Shown in pieces: positions 14,884-23,282 of a stretch of DNA of 39,056 nt; the first letter of the stretch is position 1, and each line of letters opens with the position of its first letter. Source of the DNA: Coriobacteriaceae bacterium. GTDB lineage: Bacteria > Actinomycetota > Coriobacteriia > Coriobacteriales > UMGS124. Location of the stretch: positions 1 through 39,056 of the forward strand of contig JAHZGC010000021.1 in assembly GCA_019421015.1 (NCBI GenBank), written 5' to 3'. Under the pieces are notes generated by a model. The model was not told where the DNA came from. It searched no databases and saw nothing but the letters and a program-made list of their open reading frames with translations. The translations under genes were made by a program, and so were the position numbers.

Positions 14884-16971
14884 TTAGGCCTTCTTGGCCA
14901 TCTTGCCCACGTCGGCGACACCGGTGAAGGCGGCGACGAAGCGGTTGAGCAGGCGCAGGCGGTTCGCCCTGACGACCGGGTTCTCGTCCATCACCATGAC
15001 GTCGTCGAAGAAGGCGTCGACCGGGGCCCTCAGGGCCGCCAGGGCCTGAATCGCCGCCGGGTAGCCGCCCTCGCCGGCAAGGTCGGCGGCCACCTGGGCC
15101 ACAGAGGCGTCCACGGCGTCGAGGAGCGCCCGCTCGCTGGCCCCCAGCAGCGACTCGTCGACGTCGGTGCCCAGCGAGGCGTCGCGCAGGTTGTTGGCGC
15201 GCGTGTAGGCGCTGGCCAGGTCGTCGAACAGCTCGCGCGAGGAGTTCCGGGCATCCTCGAGAGCATGGGCGCGGGCAAAGAACTCGACGGGCTCGACGAC
15301 CCCGACGGCCTTGACGGCCTCCACGGTGTCGGGGGAGACGCCTTCGTCGCGGGCCATGCTCGCCATGCGCCCGGTGAAGAAGGCGCGCACGGCCTCCTCG
15401 ACAATGGGGCGGTCGAACGCGATGCCCTGGGCGACGAGCGCGTCGAGAGCGGCCGATATGGCGCCCTCGAGCGACAGCTCGGGCTCCGCCCGCAGGATGT
15501 TGATGATGCCGATCGCGCCGCGGCGCAGGGCGAAGGGGTCGCTCGAACCGGTGGGCGCCTCGCCGATGGCAAAGATGCCGCACACGGTGTCGAGCTTGTC
15601 GGCCATGGCCACGATGCGGCCCGGGAGCTCGTCGGGCAGCGCGTCACCGGCAAAGCGCGGCCGGTAGTGCTGGGAGACCGCCAGGGCGACCGCGGGGTCC
15701 TCGCCCGCTGCCTCGGCGTAGTAACCGCCCATGACGCCCTGCTGGCTTGTGAACTCGACCACGGCCCCCGTCACGAGGTCCGCCTTGGCCAGGCGCGCCG
15801 CACGCACCGCATGGGCCGCAGCCTGCTCCTCGACGTCGGCGGCAAGGGCACGGGCGATAGACCCGATGCGGTCGGTCTTGTCAAGCATCGAGCCGAGCTT
15901 CTCCTGGAACCCGACGTTGGCCAGACGCTCCACGTAGGCCTCGAGGGGGAGCTTGAGGTCCTCCTCGTAGAAGAACTTGGCATCGTAGAGACGGGCGCGG
16001 ACCACGCGCTCGTTGCCGTCGGCGATTACCTGGCTGCGGGCCGGGTCGCCGTTGGACACCAGCAGAAAATGGTTCGTCAGGTTTCCGTCGGCGTCATAGA
16101 GTGGGAAGTAGCGCTGGTTGGAAAGCATCGACTCGCAGATGATCTCGTGCGGGACGTTGAGGAACTCGAGGTCGAAGTCGGCCTCGACGACCGTGGGCCA
16201 CTCCACGAGGTTCACGACCTCGTCGTAGGTCTTCTTGGGGGTGTCGGCGCGCAGGTTCTGGGCGGCCTCCACGGCCGCGATCCCCTCGCGGATGATCTCG
16301 GAGCGACGGGTGCCGGAGACCACCACGTGGGCGTCCTCGAGAACGCGCACATAGTCGGCGGCGCTCGGGACCTCGTAGTCGCCCGGGTTCATGAGACGGT
16401 GGCCGCGCGTCGTACGGCCGGCCGTGAGCTCACAGAACTCGACGGGAACCACCTTGTCGTCGAGCAGGCAGAGCAGCCAGCGCACGGGGCGCGAGAACCG
16501 GCAGGACGTGGTGCCCCAGCGCTGGGTGCGCAGGCCGGTCAGCTTGTCGTTGATCTTGCCGGCGGCCGCGGCGAGGACCTCCCGCACGACCTCCTCGGCT
16601 GGCCGGGCGGGCGTCGAGACGTCGACCCAGACGTACTCCTTCCCGTCCTGCTCGCGCACCACGAGCCGCGAGGCGTCGACGCCCTTGCCGCGGGCAAAGC
16701 CCTGGGCCGCCTTGGTGGGGTTGCCCTCGGCGTCGAAGGCGGCTGCGGCCTGGGGGCCGCGGAAGTGCTGCTCCACCGGCTCGGTCGCCGCCGCGAGGTC
16801 GTGGACGAAGGTGGCGATGCGGCGCGGCGTCCCCATGCACTCGACCGAGCCGAAGGAGAGGTGCGCGGCCTGCAAACCCTCCTCCACCAGGCCCTTCATG
16901 CTCTCGACCGCCTTGTAGAGCGCAGCCGAGGGGAGCTCTTCAGTACCAATCTCAAAGACCAGCTCTGCCAT
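14884..16971 (-). CDS. glyS: Glycyl-tRNA synthetase beta subunit
   Basis: A 695-aa subunit of the alpha2-beta2 class II glycyl-tRNA synthetase; the beta chain binds tRNA-Gly and carries the anticodon-binding module. Family features: N-terminal MAELVFEIGTEELPS, the HD-like segment IVAMADKLDTVCGIF (near 454) and SDPFALRRGAIGII (near 475). The C-terminal DALR-like anticodon-binding region ends with LLNRFVAAFTGVADVGKMAKK. Length is typical (about 690 aa). The ATG at 16971 is 2 nt after the glyQ TAA, so translation is coupled. Confidence 0.96.
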   Translation of the reverse strand: MAELVFEIGTEELPSAALYKAVESMKGLVEEGLQAAHLSFGSVECMGTPRRIATFVHDLAAATEPVEQHFRGPQAAAAFDAEGNPTKAAQGFARGKGVDASRLVVREQDGKEYVWVDVSTPARPAEEVVREVLAAAAGKINDKLTGLRTQRWGTTSCRFSRPVRWLLCLLDDKVVPVEFCELTAGRTTRGHRLMNPGDYEVPSAADYVRVLEDAHVVVSGTRRSEIIREGIAAVEAAQNLRADTPKKTYDEVVNLVEWPTVVEADFDLEFLNVPHEIICESMLSNQRYFPLYDADGNLTNHFLLVSNGDPARSQVIADGNERVVRARLYDAKFFYEEDLKLPLEAYVERLANVGFQEKLGSMLDKTDRIGSIARALAADVEEQAAAHAVRAARLAKADLVTGAVVEFTSQQGVMGGYYAEAAGEDPAVALAVSQHYRPRFAGDALPDELPGRIVAMADKLDTVCGIFAIGEAPTGSSDPFALRRGAIGIINILRAEPELSLEGAISAALDALVAQGIAFDRPIVEEAVRAFFTGRMASMARDEGVSPDTVEAVKAVGVVEPVEFFARAHALEDARNSSRELFDDLASAYTRANNLRDASLGTDVDESLLGASERALLDAVDASVAQVAADLAGEGGYPAAIQALAALRAPVDAFFDDVMVMDENPVVRANRLRLLNRFVAAFTGVADVGKMAKKA

Positions 16972-16973
16972 GG

Positions 16974-17879
16974 TTAGGCAACCTCCCCGTTGTTGGCGGC
17001 GGCCACGGCGTCCTCATGGGCCTGCCATGCTTCGCAGCACGCCTTGGCGACGGCGCGGACGCGCAAGATGTAGGCGGCACGCTCGGTGGCGCTGATCGCA
17101 CCCCTCGAGTCGAGCAGGTTAAACGCATGGGAGCACTTGAGCACGCAGTCGTAGGCGGGCAACGGCTGGCCGGCCTCAAGGCACCGGTGGCACTCGGCCT
17201 CGTACTCGTCGAACTTGCGGCGCATGAGGTCCACGTCGGCGAGCTCGAAGTTATAGGTCGAGAACTCGCGCTCGTTCTCGAGGTACACGTCGCCGTAGGT
17301 GAAGGCGCTGCCGTCGGCGCTGCGCGCCCATACCAGGTCGTAGACCGAGTCGACGCCCTGGATGTACATGGCGAGGCGCTCGAGCCCATAGGTGATCTCG
17401 ACCGGGACGGGCCCGACCTCGATGCCGCCCACCTGCTGGAAGTAGGTGAACTGGGTCACTTCCATGCCGTCGATCCACACCTCCCAGCCCAGACCCCAGG
17501 CACCCAGGGTGGGGGACTCCCAGTCGTCCTCGACGAAGCGCACGTCATGCTCGGCCGGCTCGATGCCGATGGCGCGCAGTGAGTCCAGGTACAGCTCCTG
17601 GGGGTTGTCGGGAGAGGGCTTCATGAGCACCTGGAACTGGTAGTAGTGCTGCAGGCGGTTCGGGTTCTCGCCGTAGCGGCCGTCGGCAGGCCGCCGGCAG
17701 GGCTGGGCATAGCAGGTGCGCCACGGCTTGTCGCCCAAGGCGCGAAGCGTGGTCGCCCAGTGGAAGGTCCCGGCTCCCACCTCGCTGTCGTAGGGCTGCA
17801 AGACCACGCATCCTTGGCCCGCCCAGTAGTTCTGCAGGGCAAGGATGATCTCCTGGAATGTCAGGGCATCCGGATTCAT
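16974..17879 (-). CDS. glyQ: Glycyl-tRNA synthetase alpha subunit
   Basis: A 301-aa catalytic subunit that activates glycine with ATP and charges tRNA-Gly together with GlyS. Typical sequence: MNPDALTFQEIILALQNYWAG at the start, QPYDSEVGAGTFHWATTLRALG, CYAQPCRRPADGRYGENPNR and the MEVTQFTYFQQVGG segment. The ATG at 17879 has AAGGAA 7 nt upstream. It follows lepB by 31 bp and precedes glyS by 2 bp. A bacterial two-gene GlyQS enzyme is present rather than the single-chain GlyRS found in many other Actinomycetota. Confidence 0.97.
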   Translation of the reverse strand: MNPDALTFQEIILALQNYWAGQGCVVLQPYDSEVGAGTFHWATTLRALGDKPWRTCYAQPCRRPADGRYGENPNRLQHYYQFQVLMKPSPDNPQELYLDSLRAIGIEPAEHDVRFVEDDWESPTLGAWGLGWEVWIDGMEVTQFTYFQQVGGIEVGPVPVEITYGLERLAMYIQGVDSVYDLVWARSADGSAFTYGDVYLENEREFSTYNFELADVDLMRRKFDEYEAECHRCLEAGQPLPAYDCVLKCSHAFNLLDSRGAISATERAAYILRVRAVAKACCEAWQAHEDAVAAANNGEVA

Positions 17880-17910
17880 GGGTGAACTTCCTTTGCTGAC
17901 GTCGGGGACA

Positions 17911-18600
17911 TTAGTCGAGGGGACCGATGGCCAGCTCAAGGCCGTCGGAGGTCGAACGGAAGATGGGCCAGTAGCGGAAGATCGCGTGGCCGGTGACGCT
18001 GTCGGCGCTTACGGGGCCGAAGACACGGGAGTCGGCGGAGTTGCGGCGGTTGTCCCCCATGGCCCAGAAGCAGCCCTCCGGAACCGTGTAGGGATAGGTG
18101 ATGTCGCCGCCGAGGAACTTTTTGTCGGCCGTCATCGGATAGGTGGGCTGCCCGTCGGTATAGGGCTCGCCGAGCGCCACACCGTCTATATAGACCACGC
18201 CGTCGCGCAGGTCGATGGTCTGGCCGCCCACGGCGATGACGCGCTTGATGAGCGTCTCGGAGGGGTCACGGGGGTTGACGAAGGTGACGATCTCCCCGGG
18301 CTCGGGCATCGGGTCGAGGGCCACCGAGATCTTCTCGGCAAACACGCGGTCACCGATCTCGATGGTGTTGAGCATCGAACCCGACGGGATCTGGAAGGGC
18401 TCGATCACAAACGTGCGCAGCAGCATGATGGCCGCCACCATGATGGCGAAGGCAACGACGAACTCTATGACCCCGCGCCACCAGGGCTCTTTTTGCTCAG
18501 CCGCCGCGACCGTCGCGGACCCGTCGGCGGCGGGTACGACCCCGTCGGCCTGCGACGCCTGCTCGTCCGCCGCTATGCGGTTCTCCTCGGTATCTGACAC
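17911..18600 (-). CDS. lepB: Signal peptidase I
   Basis: A 229-aa membrane serine protease that removes Sec and Tat signal peptides on the outer side of the membrane. A hydrophilic N-terminus (1-40) precedes one membrane helix (about 43-66). The catalytic serine is S75 in IPSGSM and the general base is K119 in TLIKRVIAVGG; MGDNRRNSADSR is the conserved box E. The start is GTG 18600, because GAGGAGGAG ends 3 nt before it (AGGAGG 5 nt away); an earlier GTG at 18636 lacks a ribosome site. It heads lepB-glyQ-glyS, 109 bp after trmD. Confidence 0.95.
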   Translation of the reverse strand: MSDTEENRIAADEQASQADGVVPAADGSATVAAAEQKEPWWRGVIEFVVAFAIMVAAIMLLRTFVIEPFQIPSGSMLNTIEIGDRVFAEKISVALDPMPEPGEIVTFVNPRDPSETLIKRVIAVGGQTIDLRDGVVYIDGVALGEPYTDGQPTYPMTADKKFLGGDITYPYTVPEGCFWAMGDNRRNSADSRVFGPVSADSVTGHAIFRYWPIFRSTSDGLELAIGPLD

Positions 18601-18663
18601 GAACTCCTCCTCAAAAACCTTTCGCGTGCCGAGCACCCCCGTCGTCCGAAGGTGCGGTAGCCC

Positions 18664-18669
18664 ATTCTA
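18664..18669 (-). promoter_or_regulatory. Candidate -10 for lepB-glyQ-glyS
   Basis: TAGAAT on the minus strand in the 109-bp trmD-lepB gap, with TTGTGG 15 nt upstream as a poor -35. The start point would be near 18657, 57 nt before the lepB GTG. A short AACGG/CCGTT hairpin just after the trmD stop (18691-18710) could limit read-through. Confidence 0.35.
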
Positions 18670-18709
18670 TTACTGGTCGGCCCCCCACAAGAACGGCAGC
18701 GCTCCCCCG

Positions 18710-19492
18710 TTAGCGAAGTTCCGGAAACAAACCCTGCGCCGCAGGCTCAAACGGCTCGCCTTGGGCCAAAAGCCCGACGAGCTCTTGGGCGCGCGAGCGC
18801 TCCGAGGCGCTCAGGTCGGCGCCCGCGATGAGGTCGGGGCGCAGCAGGCAGGTCCGGGCGATGGCGTTCGCCCGGCGCCAGCGGTCGACCCGGCCGTGAT
18901 CCCCCGAGAGCAGCACCGGGGGCACCCCCAGGCCAGAGGCCTCGGCCGGTCTCGTGTACTGGGCGTATTCGAGAAGCCCCGAGCTGAACGATTCGTCGAC
19001 GGCGCTCATGTCGTCGCCGAGCGCCCCGGGCAGCAGGCGCACCACCGCGTCGGACACCACCAGGGCGGCGAGCTCGCCGCCGGTCAGGACGTAGTCACCC
19101 AAGGAGATGCAGCGGCTCGCCCTGGTGTACACCCGCTCGTCCATCCCCTCGTAGTGGCCGCACACGAACAGGATCCGCTCCTCGCGGGCCAGCTCTTGGG
19201 CGAGCTTTTGGGTGAACGGCTCCCCCGTGGGGGTGAAGAAGACCACGCAGGCCGGGTCCTCGGGCGGGCACAGCTCGTCGAGCGCCTCGAAGAAGGGCGT
19301 GCACTTCATCAGCATCCCCTGGCCACCGCCATACGGGGCGTCGTCCACCGTGCGGTGGCGATCATGGGTCCAGTCGCGCAGGTCGTGGGCTGCGAACTCA
19401 AACACGCCGGCCCGGCGCGCCCTTCCCATGATCGAAAGGGACATGATGGGCTCGAACATGTCGGGAAACACCCCGAGGGTCTCTATACGCAT
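18710..19492 (-). CDS. trmD: tRNA (guanine-N1)-methyltransferase TrmD
   Basis: A 260-aa SPOUT-class enzyme that makes m1G37 next to the anticodon from S-adenosylmethionine, which prevents frameshifting. Motifs: MRIETLGVFPDMF at the start, DDAPYGGGQGML (50-61), CGHYEGMDER (111-120), SLGDYVLTGGE (130-140, part of the trefoil-knot SAM site) and GLLEYAQYTRP (172-182). The ATG at 19492 is 11 nt after the rimM stop; a GGAGG sits 17 nt upstream, so a TTG two codons earlier (19498) is a possible alternative start. Part of rpsP-khpA-rimM-trmD; the expected next gene, rplS, is missing here. Confidence 0.96.
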   Translation of the reverse strand: MRIETLGVFPDMFEPIMSLSIMGRARRAGVFEFAAHDLRDWTHDRHRTVDDAPYGGGQGMLMKCTPFFEALDELCPPEDPACVVFFTPTGEPFTQKLAQELAREERILFVCGHYEGMDERVYTRASRCISLGDYVLTGGELAALVVSDAVVRLLPGALGDDMSAVDESFSSGLLEYAQYTRPAEASGLGVPPVLLSGDHGRVDRWRRANAIARTCLLRPDLIAGADLSASERSRAQELVGLLAQGEPFEPAAQGLFPELR

Positions 19493-19503
19493 GGCCAACC
19501 GAG

Positions 19504-20037
19504 CTACACCTCCGGCAGGATGCCCGGCATGAGGTGCACGAGAACCGGGCCCTCGCCGTACTCGGGCAGTTCCAGCACCACCTCGTCGACAACCGGCACG
19601 AGGAGCTCGCCGTAGGGACCGCCGTCCACGCGCCACACGTCGTTGGCGGGCAGCTGGATGAGCTCCTGGATCACGCCCACCTCGCCGTGCACGTCGTCCA
19701 CCATGGGGCACCCCACGCAGTCGAGGAGCAGGAGCTCCTCCTCGGCGTCGGGGACGTCGCTCTTAAGGGCAAGGACGAGCTTTCCTACCAGCGGCTCCGC
19801 AGCATTGAGGTCGGACACGTCGGAGAAGGCCACGATAGCCTGCCCTCCCCCGCCCACGCGCGCCACCGTGTGGAAGCGCTCGCCGCGCAAAGGAGGCGGT
19901 GTCAGGCAGACGCGCATGCCGACCTCAAGACAAAAGGGGAGGCCGTCGAGCGGTGCAACGACGACCTCCCCTTTTCTGCCATGGGTCTTAACAATGCGCG
20001 CGACATTCATATAAGGCGTCACGCTCTGCTGAACCAT
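19504..20037 (-). CDS. rimM: 16S rRNA processing protein RimM
   Basis: A 177-aa factor for maturation of the 30S head around helix 33 and S19. The N-terminal RimM barrel (about 8-90) contains VARIVKTHGRKGEVVV (12-27) and the C-terminal PRC-barrel covers about 100-172 (NDVWRVDGGPYGELLVPVVDEVV). Length is normal. The ATG at 20037 follows the khpA stop by 4 nt with AGGAT as ribosome site inside the khpA end, which implies coupling. Confidence 0.94.
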   Translation of the reverse strand: MVQQSVTPYMNVARIVKTHGRKGEVVVAPLDGLPFCLEVGMRVCLTPPPLRGERFHTVARVGGGGQAIVAFSDVSDLNAAEPLVGKLVLALKSDVPDAEEELLLLDCVGCPMVDDVHGEVGVIQELIQLPANDVWRVDGGPYGELLVPVVDEVVLELPEYGEGPVLVHLMPGILPEV

Positions 20038-20041
20038 GTTG

Positions 20042-20332
20042 TTATCCTATGACCTCAACATCCGCAACCAACTCGTCGCGTGCCGCACAGGCACGGGCGA
20101 GCGTCCTGATGGCCTTGATGACGCGGCCATGGCGTCCGATGATTTTACCCACGTCCTCGCCGTCGACATGAACCTCGATGAGGGTCGTCCCCTCCCCGTC
20201 CGTCACATCGATGGACAGTTCCTCAGGCTTGTCAATCAGCGAAACGACAAGATACTCGACCAGGTCGGCAACGTTGTCGCTTGCAAGCGGTTCGTCAACG
20301 GACTCCGCGGCTGTATCCACCGCGTCGGTCAT
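20042..20332 (-). CDS. khpA: KH-domain RNA-binding protein KhpA (YlqC)
   Basis: A 96-aa single-KH protein. The KH signature VGKIIGRHGRVIKAIRTL (61-78) contains the GxxG loop as GRHG. Homologs form KhpA/KhpB complexes that bind RNA and affect cell elongation and cell-wall synthesis in pneumococcus. The gene overlaps the rpsP stop by one base (TAATG) and lies 4 nt before rimM, the usual place between S16 and RimM in Gram-positive bacteria. Confidence 0.93.
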   Translation of the reverse strand: MTDAVDTAAESVDEPLASDNVADLVEYLVVSLIDKPEELSIDVTDGEGTTLIEVHVDGEDVGKIIGRHGRVIKAIRTLARACAARDELVADVEVIG

Positions 20333-20652
20333 TACTCAGCGGCCTCGGCCTCGGCGGCAGCCTTGGCGGCGGCCTTCTTGCTCAGCTTCTTCTTGGGCTC
20401 AGCGGCCGGCTTCGGGTTCTTCACCGAATCGATCAGCTTGGCAACCGTCTCGGTAGGCTGAGCGCCCTTGGCGATCCAAGCGTCGACCTTCTCCATGTCG
20501 ATGGAGACGAAATAGGGATCGACCATGGGGTTGTAGCGGCCGACCTCCTCGACGTTACGACCGTCGCGAGGGCTGCGGGCGTCGGCGACGACGATACGAT
20601 AGTAAGGGTTCCCCTTGGAACCGTGACGAGCGAGACGAATCTTGACAGCCAA
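20332..20652 (-). CDS. rpsP: 30S ribosomal protein S16
   Basis: A 106-aa protein of the small subunit body. The canonical start AVKIRLARHGSKGNPYYRIVVAD is complete only if translation begins at TTG 20652, which has GAGGAG 7 nt upstream; the longer open frame to 20697 reads through the promoter region and is rejected. Further conserved segments are SPRDGR(N)VEEVGRYNP and the C-terminal Lys/Ala-rich tail (about 84-106). First gene of rpsP-khpA-rimM-trmD. Confidence 0.95.
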   Translation of the reverse strand: MAVKIRLARHGSKGNPYYRIVVADARSPRDGRNVEEVGRYNPMVDPYFVSIDMEKVDAWIAKGAQPTETVAKLIDSVKNPKPAAEPKKKLSKKAAAKAAAEAEAAE

Positions 20653-20696
20653 TGAAAGCTCCTCAGTACTAGCGGCCGCTCCGGGCCACATGTCCA

Positions 20697-20705
20697 CTTA
20701 TAGCA
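20697..20705 (-). promoter_or_regulatory. Extended -10 promoter of the rpsP operon
   Basis: TGC-TATAAG on the minus strand (20705-20697) is an extended -10, with a start near 20690 and a leader of about 38 nt to the TTG. A second -10-like TAGAAT lies 17 nt further upstream. No clear -35 is present for either. Confidence 0.5.
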
Positions 20706-20799
20706 GTCCGTTATTCTACTGCATCGACTCGGCGGCGGGAAGGATGTTTCTCGCCTATTCACCCTCTTCACACCCGCCGCACGCAAGGCGCATCGGTTG

Positions 20800-20805
20800 T
20801 ATACT
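20800..20805 (+). promoter_or_regulatory. -10 element of dinB suggesting a leaderless transcript
   Basis: TATACT ends 6 nt before the dinB ATG at 20812, so transcription would begin at or next to the start codon. There is no Shine-Dalgarno sequence before this ATG. No -35 at normal spacing and no LexA-type palindrome is visible. Confidence 0.45.
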
Positions 20806-20811
20806 CATCCC

Positions 20812-22104
20812 ATGAAGACGATCGGCCCCGGACATAGGCAGTTTCCCGACACATGCACCCCAACGCCGGCGAGGACGGCTTGGGACGGTCGCGCCGTGGG
20901 CCTTCTCGACCTCGACGCCTTCTTCGCCTCGGTGGAGCAGCTCGACCACCCGGAATGGCGCGGGCTGCCCGTCATCGTGGGCGGCGACGCCGACAAGCGG
21001 GGCGTCGTCTCCACCGCCTCCTACGAGGCGCGCGCCTACGGGGTCCGTTCGGCCATGGCCTCGGCGGTGGCAAAGCGGCTGTGCCCGCAGGCAATCTGGG
21101 TAAACGGCCGCTTTGACCGCTACCGCGAGATGTCCCAGCGGGTCATGGCGTGCATCGAGCGCGAGACACCCTACGTCGAGGCGGTCTCCATAGACGAGGC
21201 GTTCTTCGACATAACCCCCGGCCGCTATTCCCACGACGATCCCGTGGAGATCTGCCGGCGCATATCGCAGGCCGTGGCGCAGCTCGGCATCACCTGCTCA
21301 ATGGGGCTCTCCACCTGCAAGACCGTCAGCAAGATAGCCAGCGAGCGCAACAAGCCCAACGGCATCACCGTGGTCTTTCCCGGCACCGAGGAGGCCTTTC
21401 TCGCCCCCCTTTCGGTGCGCGCCCTCAGCGGCGTGGGGCCCCAGACCCACAAGGCCCTTGAGGGCGTGGGCATCCATACGCTCGGCCAGCTCGCAACGGC
21501 CAACCCCCAAGAGCTCGAAAGGCGCCTCGGCATCGTGGCCCGCACGCTTATAGCGCGCGCGTCGGGCCGAGAGGAGGCCCCGGTCGCCCGCAGGAGCGAC
21601 CCACAGGAGCGCAAGTCCGTCTCCAGCGAGCGCACATTCGCCGAAGACCTCACGACGCGCGAGGAGATCGACGGCGCGCTCGGCTACCTATCCGTGCAGA
21701 CGGGCCGCCGGCTTCGAGAGCACGGGTTGCGCGGACGCACCGTCACCGTTAAATGCACCTACCGCTACGGCGAGACGCGCAGCGCCCGCACGACGGTGGA
21801 GGAGCGCACCGATGACGAGCTCGTCATCGCCCGCATCGCCCGTTCCCTCATCGGCGAGCTCTGGCAGCCCGGGACACCGGTGCGCCTGCTCGGGGTCGGC
21901 GTGTCGAACTGGGAGGAGCACCCGGAACAGCCGGGGCTCTTCGACGACGTGGAGGCCGAGGTGGAGCGGCGCGCGGCGCGGGAGCGTCTAACGAGCACGA
22001 CCGACCGCCTGCGCGAGCGCTTCGGCGAGTCGGCCGTGAGATACGGGAGCGAGCTGCTGTTCAAGGAACGGGTGAGCAAAACCGCCCCAACCAAGACGCC
22101 CTAG
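20812..22104 (+). CDS. dinB: DNA polymerase IV (Y-family translesion polymerase)
   Basis: A 430-aa error-prone polymerase that bypasses damaged bases. Catalytic residues: D33 (LLDLDAFFASVEQ, 31-43), and D128 and E129 (VSIDEAFFD). STASYEARAYGVRSAM (67-82) is the typical finger motif; a little-finger domain covers about 270-375. The C-terminal QPGLF (373-377) matches the beta-clamp binding motif QxxLF. About 25 residues precede the normal family start. The ATG at 20812 is kept because a -10 lies just before it; an upstream TTG frame would start inside that promoter. It is divergent from rpsP and convergent with rsfS (17 bp between stops). Confidence 0.94.
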   Translation: MKTIGPGHRQFPDTCTPTPARTAWDGRAVGLLDLDAFFASVEQLDHPEWRGLPVIVGGDADKRGVVSTASYEARAYGVRSAMASAVAKRLCPQAIWVNGRFDRYREMSQRVMACIERETPYVEAVSIDEAFFDITPGRYSHDDPVEICRRISQAVAQLGITCSMGLSTCKTVSKIASERNKPNGITVVFPGTEEAFLAPLSVRALSGVGPQTHKALEGVGIHTLGQLATANPQELERRLGIVARTLIARASGREEAPVARRSDPQERKSVSSERTFAEDLTTREEIDGALGYLSVQTGRRLREHGLRGRTVTVKCTYRYGETRSARTTVEERTDDELVIARIARSLIGELWQPGTPVRLLGVGVSNWEEHPEQPGLFDDVEAEVERRAARERLTSTTDRLRERFGESAVRYGSELLFKERVSKTAPTKTP

Positions 22105-22121
22105 AGCATTTTGATAAAGCC

Positions 22122-22583
22122 CTAATCGACGATAAGGCGCTCGGCGGCTTCCAGGGCCGCCTCGAAGGCGTCGGCGTCGGCGTTCTCCGAGTCGGAGGAC
22201 TGGCGGTCATGGTCCTCGGTCTGAGAGCCCACGACCTCACCGTCGATGTAGCGCGTGCGGGGCGCATCGCCCCAAAGGCGCTCGAGGCGGTAGAACGCAC
22301 GGGCCTCGGGCTGGAAGATGTGCACGATGACGTGGCCAAAGTCCATGAGGTCCCAGGTGTTGTCCTCACGGCCCTCGATGGCAAAGGCGCGGATGCCCTT
22401 CTCGCGCAGTTGGTTCTCGATCTCGTCGACGATGGCGTCGACCATACGGTTGTTGTCGCCCGTCGCGATGACGAAGCGCTCGGCGATGTCCGACACCCCC
22501 GAGAGGTCGAGGATCACGATGTCGTGGCCCTTCCTCTCGTCGATGATGCGGGCAATCTCATAAGCAAGGTCCTGTGGCTCCAA
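22122..22583 (-). CDS. rsfS: Ribosomal silencing factor RsfS
   Basis: A 153-aa protein that binds L14 on the large subunit and blocks joining of the subunits when nutrients are low. The core is typical: PQDLAYEIARIIDERKGHDI, LDLSGVSDIAERFVIATGDN, EGREDNTWDLMDFGHVIVHIFQPEAR and FYRLERLWGDA. An acidic tail of about 40 residues follows the usual end (SQTEDHDRQSSDSENADADAFE). The start is TTG 22583, with GAGGAG 7 nt upstream; a TTG five codons earlier overlaps that ribosome site. Last gene of the rplU operon, 54 bp after yqeK. Confidence 0.93.
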   Translation of the reverse strand: MEPQDLAYEIARIIDERKGHDIVILDLSGVSDIAERFVIATGDNNRMVDAIVDEIENQLREKGIRAFAIEGREDNTWDLMDFGHVIVHIFQPEARAFYRLERLWGDAPRTRYIDGEVVGSQTEDHDRQSSDSENADADAFEAALEAAERLIVD

Positions 22584-22637
22584 AACTAGTCTCCTCAAAC
22601 ATCGATAGGTAGCGTCATAGCATAGCAGGCCCGACCC

Positions 22638-23282
22638 CTAGGTGGGCATATGGTCGCACCATGCGTTCCAAACATCCACGCCTCCGGGGTACATGTAGCG
22701 TCCCCCCTCGAGCAGGTACTCGAGCGAACGGCGGCATCCCAAGGCGAACAGGGCGTCGAGCGGGACCTTCCCGACCCGAGAGCGCAGGTCGTCGAGGGGC
22801 TCTCCCTCACGGCCCGGCTCGATCATGTCGGCCAGATAGACCACCATGTCGAGCGGCCGCATGTCGACCGAACCGACCGTGTGGCGTCCCACAGCGGTAA
22901 AGACCTCGGGAGGCAGCTCGGGAAAGACCTCCGGCAGCGTGGCGGCGGCGGTCCAACCATGGAGCAGGGGCTCTATGCGCTCGTCGCGCCGCTCGACAAC
23001 CCCGGCCGCCAACGCCTTGTCCCAAAGCTCCTCGACGGGAAGCTTTTTGTCCCAATCGTGGAGCAGCCCGGCCGCCTGGGCCTCGAAGGGGTCAACCCCA
23101 TAGAGGTCGGCAAGCCACAGGGCGGTCCGGGCGACCTCCTTGACGTGCCTGAGGCGCTTTCCCGAAAGCCTCTCCTCGACCGCCGCCTCGATGGCGTCGA
23201 GTTGGCGGCGTTCGGACTCGTCAAATGCCGTCTCGACATCCGGCACCCGGAACCGACGCTGCTCACGCCTGTCTTTTCCCAT
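22638..23282 (-). CDS. yqeK: YqeK-type HD-domain hydrolase (probable Ap4A hydrolase)
   Basis: A 214-aa HD-superfamily metalloenzyme. The metal site is visible as H46 (RLRHVKEVA), H75 and D76 (LLHDWDKKLP), H108 (LLHGW), H134 (GRHTVGS) and D152 (YLADMIEPGR), the pattern of YqeK proteins, which cleave Ap4A symmetrically to ADP. About 40 basic residues precede the domain. The ATG at 23282 has GGGGAG 6 nt upstream and overlaps the end of nadD by 20 bp. nadD-yqeK-rsfS is a widely conserved trio. Confidence 0.9.
   Translation of the reverse strand: MGKDRREQRRFRVPDVETAFDESERRQLDAIEAAVEERLSGKRLRHVKEVARTALWLADLYGVDPFEAQAAGLLHDWDKKLPVEELWDKALAAGVVERRDERIEPLLHGWTAAATLPEVFPELPPEVFTAVGRHTVGSVDMRPLDMVVYLADMIEPGREGEPLDDLRSRVGKVPLDALFALGCRRSLEYLLEGGRYMYPGGVDVWNAWCDHMPT

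Noticed and set aside
15265..16977. Plus-strand open frame of 570 codons opposite glyS
   Set aside because: GC-driven antisense shadow; glyS is full length with all family segments.
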